Source of the DNA: JBCBCP01 sp039817385
GTDB lineage: Bacteria > Pseudomonadota > Alphaproteobacteria > Rhodobacterales > Rhodobacteraceae
Length of the DNA stretch: 64,000 bases
Direction: 5' to 3'
Assembly (NCBI GenBank): GCA_039817385.1
Contig: JBCBVY010000003.1
Coordinates: 62,001-126,000, forward strand
Below the pieces are notes generated by a model. The model was not told the origin of the DNA, ran no database searches, and was given only the letters and a program-made list of their open reading frames with translations. Positions within the stretch are counted from its first letter, which is position 1. The number at the start of each line of letters is the position of its first letter. The translations under genes and the position numbers were made by a program. Positions 1 through 7,922 of the stretch are shown one piece after another.

Positions 1-1
1 C

Positions 2-130
2 AAGGCCAAGCGCGCCGCGGCCGAGGCCGAGCTAAAGAAGATGGAGGCCGAGCTGCGCGATACGCTGGCCGCGGCGAAGTCCCGGCGCGACGGGGTGGGC
101 GACACCGCCGGGACCGCTGTGCCGTCTTGA
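2..130 (+). CDS. C-terminal fragment of a charged coiled-coil protein (possibly TelA-like), cut by the window edge
   Basis: An open frame enters from the left edge and stops at TGA 128-130, leaving 42 residues. The fragment is rich in Ala, Glu, Lys and Arg with heptad-like spacing (for example AELKKMEAELRDTLAAAK), so it is probably the end of a helical coiled coil. The tail resembles the end of Rhodobacteraceae toxic-anion-resistance (TelA) proteins, and the SPFH and zinc-ribbon neighbours downstream would fit that. A PspA-type coiled coil is an alternative. The identity is inference; that it is a real gene end is well supported by the coupled downstream gene. Confidence 0.5.
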   Translation, partial: KAKRAAAEAELKKMEAELRDTLAAAKSRRDGVGDTAGTAVPS

Positions 131-147
131 GGCCCGCGCGCCGGAAT

Positions 148-1077
148 ATGCGCCTTGGCCTTGGTCTGGCCGCTGCCCTCGTGGTGGCGGCTTGCGACAT
201 GGTCGCCCCGGTTGAGCCTGTCCTGACGCCCCGCGCGCGGCCCGCCCCGCAAGCTGCCACGCCGGCGCCGCCCGCGGTGCGGCCCACGTCGGAGGCCAGC
301 GCGCGGCTCAGGGCCTACTTTACCTCCGTTCAGCGCGCGCAGCTGACGCAAGGGTTGCTGCGGCAAGATGGCGGCGGGGTGGACACGCCCTTTTCGGCCG
401 ACATGCTGGCGCGCAATTTCCGGCGCATTGCGTTCTTTTCCGAATATGGCAGCTCTGTTGGGGTGTCAGGCCGCTTGCGCCGCTATGAGGACCCGGTGCG
501 GATGCAGGTCATCCACGGCGCGGCCATGCCGCCCTCCGAGCGGGCGCAGGCCGACCGCGATGTTGCCGCCTATGCGGCGCGTCTGGCCCGGGCGACGGGG
601 CACCCGATATCGGTCGGGCGAGACCCGAATTTCCTTGTCTACTTCGTGTCCGAAGACGACCGGCGCGAGACGATCCTTGGCACCGCGCCCGATCTGCTGG
701 GGCTGGATGAACGCAACCTGCGCCCGATCCTCGATCTGGGCGAGGATATATATTGCGCCGTGATCAGCTACCGGGCCGCGGACAATCAGGCCGCCTACGG
801 CGCCTCTGTCGCGGTGATCCGGTCCGAAAACCCCGACCTGCTGCGCCTGTCGTGCATTCACGAGGAACTGGCGCAGGGGCTGGGTCTGGCCAATGACAGC
901 CCCAACGCCCGCCCGTCGATCTTTAACGATGACGACGAATTTGCCCTGCTGACCCGCCATGACGAATTGCTGCTGCAAATCCTCTATGATGACCGCCTGA
1001 AGACGGGCATGACCCTGCCGGAGGCGGAACCGGTCGTGCGCATCCTCGCGCGCGATGTGCTGGGGCAGGAGCTGTAG
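148..1077 (+). CDS. DUF2927-family lipoprotein
   Basis: The protein is about 309 aa. It starts with a lipoprotein signal peptide (hydrophobic run ending VVAAC), so it is probably anchored in a membrane on the periplasmic side. A Pro/Ala-rich linker follows, then a globular domain of DUF2927 type. Near residue 245 it has the motif CIHEELAQGLGL, whose HEE..Q pattern resembles a zincin-like active-site helix; protease activity is not proven. I chose ATG 148 because it leaves a compact signal peptide. A TTG at 127, overlapping the upstream stop (TTGA), is an equally legal start and would add seven residues. The methyltransferase gene begins 2 bp downstream, so the two are probably co-transcribed. 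Confidence 0.75.
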   Translation: MRLGLGLAAALVVAACDMVAPVEPVLTPRARPAPQAATPAPPAVRPTSEASARLRAYFTSVQRAQLTQGLLRQDGGGVDTPFSADMLARNFRRIAFFSEYGSSVGVSGRLRRYEDPVRMQVIHGAAMPPSERAQADRDVAAYAARLARATGHPISVGRDPNFLVYFVSEDDRRETILGTAPDLLGLDERNLRPILDLGEDIYCAVISYRAADNQAAYGASVAVIRSENPDLLRLSCIHEELAQGLGLANDSPNARPSIFNDDDEFALLTRHDELLLQILYDDRLKTGMTLPEAEPVVRILARDVLGQEL

Positions 1078-1079
1078 CG

Positions 1080-1697
1080 ATGCGCGGGAAGGGCCTTTGG
1101 AACCTCATGGCGCGCCGCTACGCGCGGCAGGCAATCGCGGACGAGGCCGCCTACCAGCGCAAGCTGGAGATGACGCAGGCGCACCTGCGCCCCGATATGC
1201 GCGTGCTTGAGCTGGGCTGCGGCACAGGTTCGACCGCACTGGCTCACGCGCCCTTCGTGTCGCAGATCGAGGCGACGGATTACGCCCAGAACATGATCGA
1301 TATCGCCAAAGAAAAGCGCGCCGCTGCGGGCGTCGGCAATGTCCGCTTTTCCGTCGGCAGCGCGGAGGCGCCCGATTTCGCCCCCGCCAGCTTTGACGCG
1401 GTGCTGGCGCTGAACCTTTTGCACCTGCTCGAGGAGCCCGAGGCCGCCATCGCCTCCTGTCGCAAGCTGCTGCGCCCCGGCGGCGTGTTCGTGACCAGCA
1501 CGTTTCCCCTTGCGGACCGGGCCGCGTGGCTGCGCCGTTTGCGCTGGATCCTGCCCGTCACGCTGAGCTTCTTTGACGACAAGATGCTGCATGACATGAT
1601 CACGGCGGGCGGCTTCACCATCACGGAAAGCTGGACGCCAGACGCTGCGGCGGCCACATTCATTATCGCTCACGCAGACCAAACGGAGGCCACATGA
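1080..1697 (+). CDS. class I SAM-dependent methyltransferase
   Basis: This 205 aa soluble protein has the Rossmann methyltransferase signature LELGCGTG (residues 43-50, motif I) and an acidic motif II (EATD). Further along come a motif near VLALNLLHLL and a motif after LRPGG typical of methyltransferase family 11/25 folds. The substrate cannot be read from the sequence. It lies 2 bp after the DUF2927 gene and overlaps the SPFH gene by 4 bp (ATGA), so it belongs to the same transcription unit and may modify a membrane or envelope component. Confidence 0.85.
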   Translation: MRGKGLWNLMARRYARQAIADEAAYQRKLEMTQAHLRPDMRVLELGCGTGSTALAHAPFVSQIEATDYAQNMIDIAKEKRAAAGVGNVRFSVGSAEAPDFAPASFDAVLALNLLHLLEEPEAAIASCRKLLRPGGVFVTSTFPLADRAAWLRRLRWILPVTLSFFDDKMLHDMITAGGFTITESWTPDAAAATFIIAHADQTEAT

Positions 1698-2803
1698 GCA
1701 TCTTCGACTTTCTCTCGGGCCAGTTCATCGACGTTATTCATTGGACCGACGACACCCGCGACACGATGGTCTGGCGGTTCGAGCGGCAGGGCCATGAAAT
1801 CAAGTACGGCGCAAAGCTGACCGTGCGCGAGGGGCAGGCCGCGGTGTTCGTGCATGAGGGACAGCTGGCAGACGTCTTTACCCCCGGTCTCTACATGCTT
1901 GAGACCAACAACATGCCCATCATGACGTCGCTTCAGCACTGGGATCACGGCTTCAAAAGCCCCTTCAAGTCAGAGATTTACTACGTCAACACCACGCGCT
2001 TCAACGACCTCAAATGGGGCACGAAGAACCCGATCATCTGCCGCGATCCCGAATTTGGCCCGGTGCGCCTGCGCGCCTTTGGAACGTATAGCGTCCGCGT
2101 GACCGACCCCGCACGTTTCCTGGTGGAGATTGTCGGCACCGACGGCGAGTTCACGATGGACGAGATCAGCTACCAGATCCGCAACATCATCGTGCAAGAG
2201 TTTTCCCGCACGCTGGCCAAGTCCGGCATCCCGGTGCTCGACATGGCCGCGAACACCCGCGAGCTGGGCCAGCTGGTCGCCAAGGAGATCGAGGCGCAGA
2301 TCGCCGACTACGGCCTGAGCCTGCCGGAACTTTACATCGAGAACATCTCGCTCCCTCCCGCGGTCGAACAGGTGATGGACAAGCGTTCGTCGATGGGCGT
2401 GATCGGAAACCTGGGCGAATACATGCAGTTCCAGGCCGCTGAAGCGCTTGGCAAGGGCGGCGCAGGGGCCGCGGCGATGGAGACCGGCCTTGGCGCGGGC
2501 CTCGGGATACAAATGGGCGCGCAGATGGCGGCGCAGCAGCAAGGCGGCCCCTGGGGCGCCCGCCCCGCTGCCGCAGCGCCCCCGCCGCCCCCGGTCGAGC
2601 ATGTCTGGCACATCGCGGAGAACGGCGCGACGAAGGGGCCGTTTTCCAAGGCCGCGTTGGGGCGCATGGCCACGGCCGGTGAGCTGACGCGTGAGACCTA
2701 TGTCTGGACCCAAGGGCAGGACGGCTGGATGCGGGCCGAAGACGTGGCAGAGCTGGCGCAGCTTTTCACCGTGTTGCCGCCGCCCCCGCCGCCAGGGGTC
2801 TAG
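1694..2803 (+). CDS. SPFH-domain protein with C-terminal GYF_2 domain (YdjI-like)
   Basis: This 369 aa protein has an N-terminal SPFH/band-7-like region of the virion-core or YdjI type (about residues 20-240). A low-complexity Ala/Gly/Pro linker follows, then a GYF_2 (DUF4339) domain from about residue 301 (VWHIAENGATKGPF ... DGWMRAEDV). It ends in a proline tail. There is no transmembrane segment at the N-terminus. In Bacillus, YdjI is encoded with a TFIIB-type zinc-ribbon membrane protein and a PspA homologue; here the zinc-ribbon partner lies at 4482-5576. The likely role is a membrane-associated scaffold, possibly in an envelope-stress module (inference). The start overlaps the methyltransferase stop. 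Confidence 0.85.
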   Translation: MSIFDFLSGQFIDVIHWTDDTRDTMVWRFERQGHEIKYGAKLTVREGQAAVFVHEGQLADVFTPGLYMLETNNMPIMTSLQHWDHGFKSPFKSEIYYVNTTRFNDLKWGTKNPIICRDPEFGPVRLRAFGTYSVRVTDPARFLVEIVGTDGEFTMDEISYQIRNIIVQEFSRTLAKSGIPVLDMAANTRELGQLVAKEIEAQIADYGLSLPELYIENISLPPAVEQVMDKRSSMGVIGNLGEYMQFQAAEALGKGGAGAAAMETGLGAGLGIQMGAQMAAQQQGGPWGARPAAAAPPPPPVEHVWHIAENGATKGPFSKAALGRMATAGELTRETYVWTQGQDGWMRAEDVAELAQLFTVLPPPPPPGV

Positions 2804-2821
2804 GCGCATCGCCGCCGCCCG

Positions 2822-4021
2822 ATGTACAGCTTCACCCGGCCCCAATGGCTGACCCTCGCCGTCTGCGCCGCAATCTTTGCCCTCGGGCAGTTTCACCGGG
2901 CCTCTGGCGCGATCTACGCGCCAATCCTGACGGACCGCTTTGCCGCCTCCGCCACGTTGATCGGTGCGCTGGTGTCGGCGATGTTCCTCGCCAATATCGC
3001 GGCGCAACTGCCCTTTGGAACGCTGCTTGACCGGTTTGGCGCGCGGCGCGTGGTGCCGGCCTGCCTTGGCCTGATCGCTGCGGGCACGGCGCTTTTTGCC
3101 TTTGCGGGCAACGTGGAGGGCGTGCTGGCCGCGCGCATCGCCATCGGGATCGGCAGCGCCGCGATGGGCGCCGCGAGCCACGTGATCATCGCCAGCGCCT
3201 TTCCCGCCCGCGATTTCGGCCTTGTGTCGGGCCTTGTCGTCACGCTGGGCGGGATCGGTGGGCTGCTGGGCACCTACCCGCTGGCCTTTGCGCTGGAGCG
3301 CCTGCCGTGGCGGGTGATCTTTGCCGCCGTGGCCGCGCTGACCCTGGCGCTGGCCCTCGCGATGCCCCGGCTGATCGCGCCGCAGGCCGCGGCGCCCGAG
3401 GCTGCACTCGGCGGGTTCCGGGCACTGCTGGCCCTGCCCCGGCTCCGGCGCGCGCTGGCGCTGGCCTTTGTCACCTACGCGCCCATCGTCACGGTCACGG
3501 GCCTTTGGGGCGGGCCGTACCTGCAAGAGGTCACAGGGCTCGGGCCCGAGGCCGCGGGTGCGGTGCTGTTCTTCCTTTTCGGCGCGACGATCCTTGGCGG
3601 GCTGATCTACGGGGTGCTCGACCGGCGTTTTGACGCGCGGCGCGGGCTGATCGGGGTCAGCGTGGGTGCGTCGATCACTTGCCTTGCAGTGCTGAGCCTT
3701 TGGCCTGCACCGCCCGCCGCCCTCGCCATCGCGCTGCTGCTCGGCATGGTTTTTGCCCAGCAGTTCTACATCCCCCTCGGGGCAGAGATGCGGAACGCCG
3801 TGCCGGACGGCCTGCTGGGCCGGGCCGCGTCGCTGTTCACCCTTGTGGCGGTCGCCGCGATCCCGGTGCACCAGTTCGGCTTTGGCCTCGTGATCGACAC
3901 CGCCGCTGCCGCGGGTCTGCAGACCGAGGCGCAGTTTCGCGCCGGTTTCGGCGCGATGGCGGCGCTGATCGCCCTGTGTGCGGCGGCCTTCTTCTTGCCG
4001 CTGCGCCCACCGCAAGACTAG
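2822..4021 (+). CDS. MFS transporter
   Basis: This 399 aa polytopic membrane protein has about 12 hydrophobic segments and the MFS motif A between helices 2 and 3 (GTLLDRFGARRVV). It is of ordinary MFS length. Glycine-rich helices such as LGGIGGLLGTYPL fit the family's helix-5 region. The substrate is unknown and the neighbours do not define it. No clear Shine-Dalgarno is visible upstream of ATG 2822, and the gene follows the SPFH gene by 18 bp, so translation may depend on coupling. Confidence 0.85.
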   Translation: MYSFTRPQWLTLAVCAAIFALGQFHRASGAIYAPILTDRFAASATLIGALVSAMFLANIAAQLPFGTLLDRFGARRVVPACLGLIAAGTALFAFAGNVEGVLAARIAIGIGSAAMGAASHVIIASAFPARDFGLVSGLVVTLGGIGGLLGTYPLAFALERLPWRVIFAAVAALTLALALAMPRLIAPQAAAPEAALGGFRALLALPRLRRALALAFVTYAPIVTVTGLWGGPYLQEVTGLGPEAAGAVLFFLFGATILGGLIYGVLDRRFDARRGLIGVSVGASITCLAVLSLWPAPPAALAIALLLGMVFAQQFYIPLGAEMRNAVPDGLLGRAASLFTLVAVAAIPVHQFGFGLVIDTAAAAGLQTEAQFRAGFGAMAALIALCAAAFFLPLRPPQD

Positions 4022-4069
4022 CGCCAAGAATCATGGCGCTGCTGCGCGTGGGCCGCTACTTCTGGCGCC

Positions 4070-4480
4070 ATGACTCGCCGCCGCGCCACGATATTGCTGC
4101 ACTGGCTGACATTTGTCCTGCTGATCCTGCTGCTTGCCGGGGGCGGGGCGCCCATCGCGTGGGCCTTTGCCCTGTGCGGGCTTGGTCTTGCGGCGCTGGC
4201 GCTGCCCTTTGGCCTGATGAACGACCCCGGCCCGAAGCTGGACGGCGCGCTGCGGACGGCGCACCCGTGGCTGAGCCGGTTTATGTACCTGCTGACCGCC
4301 ACCACCGCGGGCGTCACGCTTTACGTGCTGCTGGGCGGCAGTGCCGATCTGCCGCTGTGGCACATGATCCTGCTCGCTTCCGCGTCGTTGCACGGCATCT
4401 TCCACCTCTGGCGTCACACCGCGCTTGGCGACGGGGCGCTGCGCCGGATCACGCCGCGCGCGCTGCACGGGATGCTCTGA
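4070..4480 (+). CDS. small cytochrome b561-like membrane protein
   Basis: This 136 aa protein has four predicted membrane helices and histidines placed as in cytochrome b561/b6-type proteins: LLHW near the N-terminus, AHPWLSR in the middle, and WHMILLASASLHGIFHLWRH in the last helical region. These could ligate one or two b-type hemes, giving a membrane electron carrier. Heme binding is inferred from histidine spacing only. It lies 1 bp before the zinc-ribbon gene. Confidence 0.65.
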   Translation: MTRRRATILLHWLTFVLLILLLAGGGAPIAWAFALCGLGLAALALPFGLMNDPGPKLDGALRTAHPWLSRFMYLLTATTAGVTLYVLLGGSADLPLWHMILLASASLHGIFHLWRHTALGDGALRRITPRALHGML

Positions 4481-4481
4481 C

Positions 4482-5576
4482 ATGGACGGCGCGCCCGCAG
4501 ATCACCGCTTTCCCTGCGATAATTGCGGGGCCGATTTCCGCTTTGACCCCGAAGCCGCCGCGCTGATCTGCGATCACTGCGGCAACACGCGGGCGATGGA
4601 AGGAGGCAGCAGCCGCGTCGCCGCCATCGCCGAGCTGGATTTCAAGGCCGCGCTGACCGCGCAGCTGCCCGAGGCAGAGATCGAGGAAACCCGCGTCTCC
4701 GCCTGCCCGAACTGCGGCGCACAGGTCGAGTTTGACCCGGATGTGCACGCCACGGAATGCCCCTTCTGCGCAACCCCGGTGGTGACCAGCACCGGCACCC
4801 ACCGCCACATCAAACCCAAGGCCGTTCTGCCCTTTGCCCTGCCCGAGGCAGAGGCGCGCGCGGCCATGACCAAATGGCTGGGGCGGCTCTGGTTCGCGCC
4901 CTCGGGCCTGCAGGACTACGCCCGCAAGGGGCGCGCGATGCAGGGCATTTACGTGCCCTACTGGACCTTCGACGCGGACACCAAAACCGCCTATACGGGT
5001 GAGCGCGGCGATGTCTACTACGTCACCAAGACCATCATGCGCGACGGCAAACAAACCCAGGTGCGCGAGGCCCGGGTGCGCTGGTCCGGGCGCCGCGGGC
5101 GCACCGCGCGCTTTTTCGACGATGTGCTTGTTCTGGCCTCCAAAAGCCTGCCCAAACGCTACACCGACGCGCTGGAGCCGTGGGACCTGTCCGAACTTTC
5201 CCCCTACACGCCGGAATTCCTCGCGGGCTTTCGCGCCGAAGGCTACCAGATCGAACTTGAGGACGGCTTTGAAGAGGCCCGCGCCCGCATGGACCGCATC
5301 ATCGAACGCGACGTGCGGTTCGACATCGGCGGCGACCGCCAGCGCATTCACAGCCTGAACACCCAGGTGCAGGACGTGACCTTCAAACACATCCTGCTGC
5401 CCGTGTGGCTTGCAGCGTATAAATTCAACGGCAAGACGTACCGATTTGTCGTGAACGGGCGCACCGGGCGCGTGCAAGGGGAACGGCCCTGGTCCGCGTG
5501 GAAGATCGCCGTCGCGGTGATCCTCGGTGCGCTGCTTGCCGCCGGGATCGGATACGGGATCGCCTTGAACCAATGA
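4482..5576 (+). CDS. TFIIB-type zinc-ribbon membrane protein (YdjG-like)
   Basis: This 364 aa protein has two Cys4 zinc ribbons at the N-terminus (C12/C15/C30/C33 and C75/C78/C93/C96), a central soluble domain, and one C-terminal transmembrane helix (VAVILGALLAAGIGYGIAL). Such proteins are often misannotated as primosomal protein N'. The pairing with an SPFH/YdjI-like protein recalls the Bacillus ydjFGHI operon, which suggests a membrane-linked accessory role rather than DNA replication. I chose ATG 4482 because longer frames run through the upstream gene. The stop overlaps the nitroreductase start (ATGA). Confidence 0.85.
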   Translation: MDGAPADHRFPCDNCGADFRFDPEAAALICDHCGNTRAMEGGSSRVAAIAELDFKAALTAQLPEAEIEETRVSACPNCGAQVEFDPDVHATECPFCATPVVTSTGTHRHIKPKAVLPFALPEAEARAAMTKWLGRLWFAPSGLQDYARKGRAMQGIYVPYWTFDADTKTAYTGERGDVYYVTKTIMRDGKQTQVREARVRWSGRRGRTARFFDDVLVLASKSLPKRYTDALEPWDLSELSPYTPEFLAGFRAEGYQIELEDGFEEARARMDRIIERDVRFDIGGDRQRIHSLNTQVQDVTFKHILLPVWLAAYKFNGKTYRFVVNGRTGRVQGERPWSAWKIAVAVILGALLAAGIGYGIALNQ

Positions 5577-6226
5577 ACCTGACTGACGCCCTGAAGACCC
5601 GCTTTTCCTGCCGCGCCTACACGCCGGACCCGGTGCCGCGCGACGTGATCGACGCGATCGTGGATGATGCCCGCCACACGCCCAGCTGGTGCAACGCCCA
5701 GCCGTGGCAGCTGGTGATCACGGAGGCCGAGACGGACGCCTTTCGCGAAGCGCTTTACGCCCATGCGATGTCCAGCGCGCCGGCGCCGGACCTTGACTGG
5801 CCAAAAGGTTACCCCGGCATCTACGGCGAGCGCCGCCGCACCTGCGGCTGGCAGCTTTACGAAGCGGTTGGGGTGGAGAAGGGCGACCGGGCGGCCTCGG
5901 CCAAGCAGATGATGGAGAACTACCGCCTTTTCGGCGCGCCGCACGTGGCGCTTGTCACATCCCCAGCCGAGCTTGGCCCCTACGGCGCGATGGATTGCGG
6001 CGGCTTTGTTGCTGCGTTCTGCCTTGCCGCGACGGCGCGCGGCGTGGCCACCATCCCGCAGGCCGCCATCGCTGCCCACGCCCCGTTCGTGAAGGACTAT
6101 TTCGGCCTGCCCGAAGACCGCCTTTTGCTCTGCGCGATCTCATTCGGCTATGCCGATATGGACGCCCCGGCGAACGCGTTCCGCACGGACCGGGCGGCGG
6201 TCGGCGACATCGCGGACTACCGTTGA
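5573..6226 (+). CDS. nitroreductase family protein
   Basis: This 217 aa FMN-dependent oxidoreductase of the nitroreductase fold has the N-terminal signature RFSCRAYTPDPV and the segment TPSWCNAQPWQLVIT, both typical of the FMN phosphate and isoalloxazine contacts. Near the C-terminus are GVATIPQAAIAAH and LLLCAISFGYAD. The physiological substrate is unknown; members reduce nitro compounds, quinones or flavins, or act as dehydrogenases. The start overlaps the upstream stop by 4 bp and the stop overlaps the dtd start, so it sits in a tight operon. Confidence 0.88.
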   Translation: MNLTDALKTRFSCRAYTPDPVPRDVIDAIVDDARHTPSWCNAQPWQLVITEAETDAFREALYAHAMSSAPAPDLDWPKGYPGIYGERRRTCGWQLYEAVGVEKGDRAASAKQMMENYRLFGAPHVALVTSPAELGPYGAMDCGGFVAAFCLAATARGVATIPQAAIAAHAPFVKDYFGLPEDRLLLCAISFGYADMDAPANAFRTDRAAVGDIADYR

Positions 6227-6666
6227 GAGCCCTGCTGCAACGGGTGACCGAGGCGTCGGTCACGGTGGATGGGGAGGTCATTGGCCAGATCGGCCCGGGT
6301 CTGCTGATCCTCACCTGTGCCATGCCCGAAGATGACGTCGAAACGGTGCAGAAACTGGCCGCCAAGATTGCCAAGCTGCGCCTTTTCAAAGACGAGGCGG
6401 GCAAGATGAACCTAAGCATCCTCGACGCTGGTGGCAGCGCTCTGGTCGTCAGCCAGTTCACGCTGGCCGCCGACACCTCCCGCGGTAACCGCCCCGGCTT
6501 TTCCGGCGCCGCCCAACCGGCGGAAGCAGAGGCGCTTTACCTCGCGCTCGCGTGCGCCCTGCACAGTCAGGATATCCCAACCCAGACCGGCCGCTTCGGC
6601 GCGGACATGGCCGTCAGCCTGACCAATGACGGGCCGGTCACGATCTGGCTGGATACGGAGGCCTAG
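6223..6666 (+). CDS. dtd: D-aminoacyl-tRNA deacylase
   Basis: This 147 aa protein has the usual family length. It hydrolyses D-aminoacyl-tRNA (and Gly-tRNA-Ala) to keep D-residues out of proteins, and acts in the cytosol. The diagnostic motifs are present: SQFTLAADTSRGNRPGF (the SQFTL element) and NDGPVTIWLDT near the C-terminus (the Gly-cisPro element). I chose the TTG start at 6223 because it overlaps the nitroreductase stop as TTGA and gives the canonical N-terminus MRALLQRVTEASV. Confidence 0.93.
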   Translation: MRALLQRVTEASVTVDGEVIGQIGPGLLILTCAMPEDDVETVQKLAAKIAKLRLFKDEAGKMNLSILDAGGSALVVSQFTLAADTSRGNRPGFSGAAQPAEAEALYLALACALHSQDIPTQTGRFGADMAVSLTNDGPVTIWLDTEA

Positions 6667-6729
6667 CGCTCGCCGGGGCCCTGCCGGGCTTTCCTCGCGA
6701 GGAAGGCCCGCGAGGGCCTGACCGAGCGC
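6667..6729. terminator. composite inverted repeat between convergent genes
   Basis: Between the stops of dtd (+) and the HlyD gene (-) there is a self-complementary stretch. The outer arms are GCGCTCG (6667-6673) and CGAGCGC (6723-6729). The inner palindrome at 6686-6709 is perfect apart from one G:T pair. No T-run follows on either strand. The position suggests a bidirectional terminator, but this is inferred from structure only. Confidence 0.45.
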
Positions 6730-6734
6730 GCCGT

Positions 6735-7922
6735 TTACGGCTCGCGGAAGGCTTCGCGCGACTTGTAGAGCGGCTTCATCAGGTATTGCAGCACCGTTTT
6801 CGAGCCGGTGTGCAGCTCGACCGAACCTTGCATCCCGGGCCGCATCTCCACGCTGCGCTGGCGGTCTGTCAGTGCGTCCGTGTCCACGCTGACCATCACC
6901 TTGTAGTGCGGCTCGGCCTCTGCCCCCCGCGCATTCTCGTCCCGGAACACATCCGCCGACACCAGCTGCACCGTGCCCTTCAGCGTGCCAAAAATCGTGT
7001 AGTCATAAGCGCTTAGCTTGATCGTCGCGTCCTGCCCCGCCCGCACGCCCGCGATGTCCTCGGGCCGCACGCGCGCCTCGACGAAGAGCTCCTCGTCCAG
7101 CGGGATGATCTGCAAAATCTCCTGCCCGGGCCGCACCACCCCGCCAATCGTCGTGACGCTGAGGTTGTTCACGATCCCCCGCATTGGCGTGCGCAGCACG
7201 GTGCGGGTCAGCTGGTCCTGGCTCGCCTTCAGCGCCTGGCTCAGCGTCGCAATCTCGCGCAGGGTGTCGGAATAGGCTTCGGCCCGGTCCAGCTCGGTCT
7301 GGGTCAGGATCTCGTCCAGCCGGATGCGTGCATCGGCATAGGACTTGCGGGCGCGCGTCACCTCGATCAGGGCGACGATGTTGCGCTCCAACAGGTCTTC
7401 GAGCAGGTCTTTTTCCTGCTGCGCCTCGTCCAGCACGCGCTGTGCGCCTTCGCGGCGGCTGACATAGTCGGACTGGCGCGCCTGCAGCAGGGCGCGTTCG
7501 GAATTGTAAATGCCAGGCGCCGCGCGCCGCAGCGCTTCGGGCACGGTAAAGTCGAACTGGCCGGCCAGTTCCGCCTCGAGCCGCAGGCGCCGGACCTCAA
7601 GCGCCGCGATCTGTTCGCCCAGATCATCGACCGCGGAGCGGAACTGTGTGCCGTGCAACCGGGCGAGCACATCGCCCGCTTCCACGATATCACCTTCGGA
7701 CACGGCCAATTCAGCGAGAATGCCGCCTTCAAGGTTCTGAATGATCTGCGGGCGCGAGGAGGAAATCATCGACCCCTCCGCCCGGACAATCTCGTCCACC
7801 CAGGCGAACGCTGCCCAGAGGACAAAGACCAGCACCGCCCCTGCGCTCAGCCAGACAACCGCAGATGGGCCGCGCATGCCTTGGCCCAGCTGCGCCTGCA
7901 GGTTCGTGGTGGGCGCGCTCAT
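6735..7922 (-). CDS. HlyD-family type I secretion membrane-fusion protein
   Basis: This 395 aa periplasmic adaptor has a short cytosolic N-terminus, one membrane helix (about residues 20-40, VWLSAGAVLVFVLWAAFAWV), and a biotinyl/lipoyl-like half (LEGGILAELAVSEGDIVEAGD). A long coiled-coil hairpin and a second lipoyl and beta-barrel part (TPMRGIVNNLSV) follow, as in LapC/HlyD. It bridges the inner-membrane ABC ATPase and the TolC-like outer-membrane protein encoded just upstream. ATG 7922 overlaps the ABC gene's stop by 4 bp. It is the last gene of the secretion operon. Confidence 0.9.
   Translation of the reverse strand: MSAPTTNLQAQLGQGMRGPSAVVWLSAGAVLVFVLWAAFAWVDEIVRAEGSMISSSRPQIIQNLEGGILAELAVSEGDIVEAGDVLARLHGTQFRSAVDDLGEQIAALEVRRLRLEAELAGQFDFTVPEALRRAAPGIYNSERALLQARQSDYVSRREGAQRVLDEAQQEKDLLEDLLERNIVALIEVTRARKSYADARIRLDEILTQTELDRAEAYSDTLREIATLSQALKASQDQLTRTVLRTPMRGIVNNLSVTTIGGVVRPGQEILQIIPLDEELFVEARVRPEDIAGVRAGQDATIKLSAYDYTIFGTLKGTVQLVSADVFRDENARGAEAEPHYKVMVSVDTDALTDRQRSVEMRPGMQGSVELHTGSKTVLQYLMKPLYKSREAFREP

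Noticed and set aside
1970..4027. Long open frame on the minus strand opposite the SPFH and MFS genes
   Set aside because: Extremely Arg/Gly/His-rich, no ribosome site, and fully antisense to two well-supported genes. It is an artefact of high GC at third codon positions.
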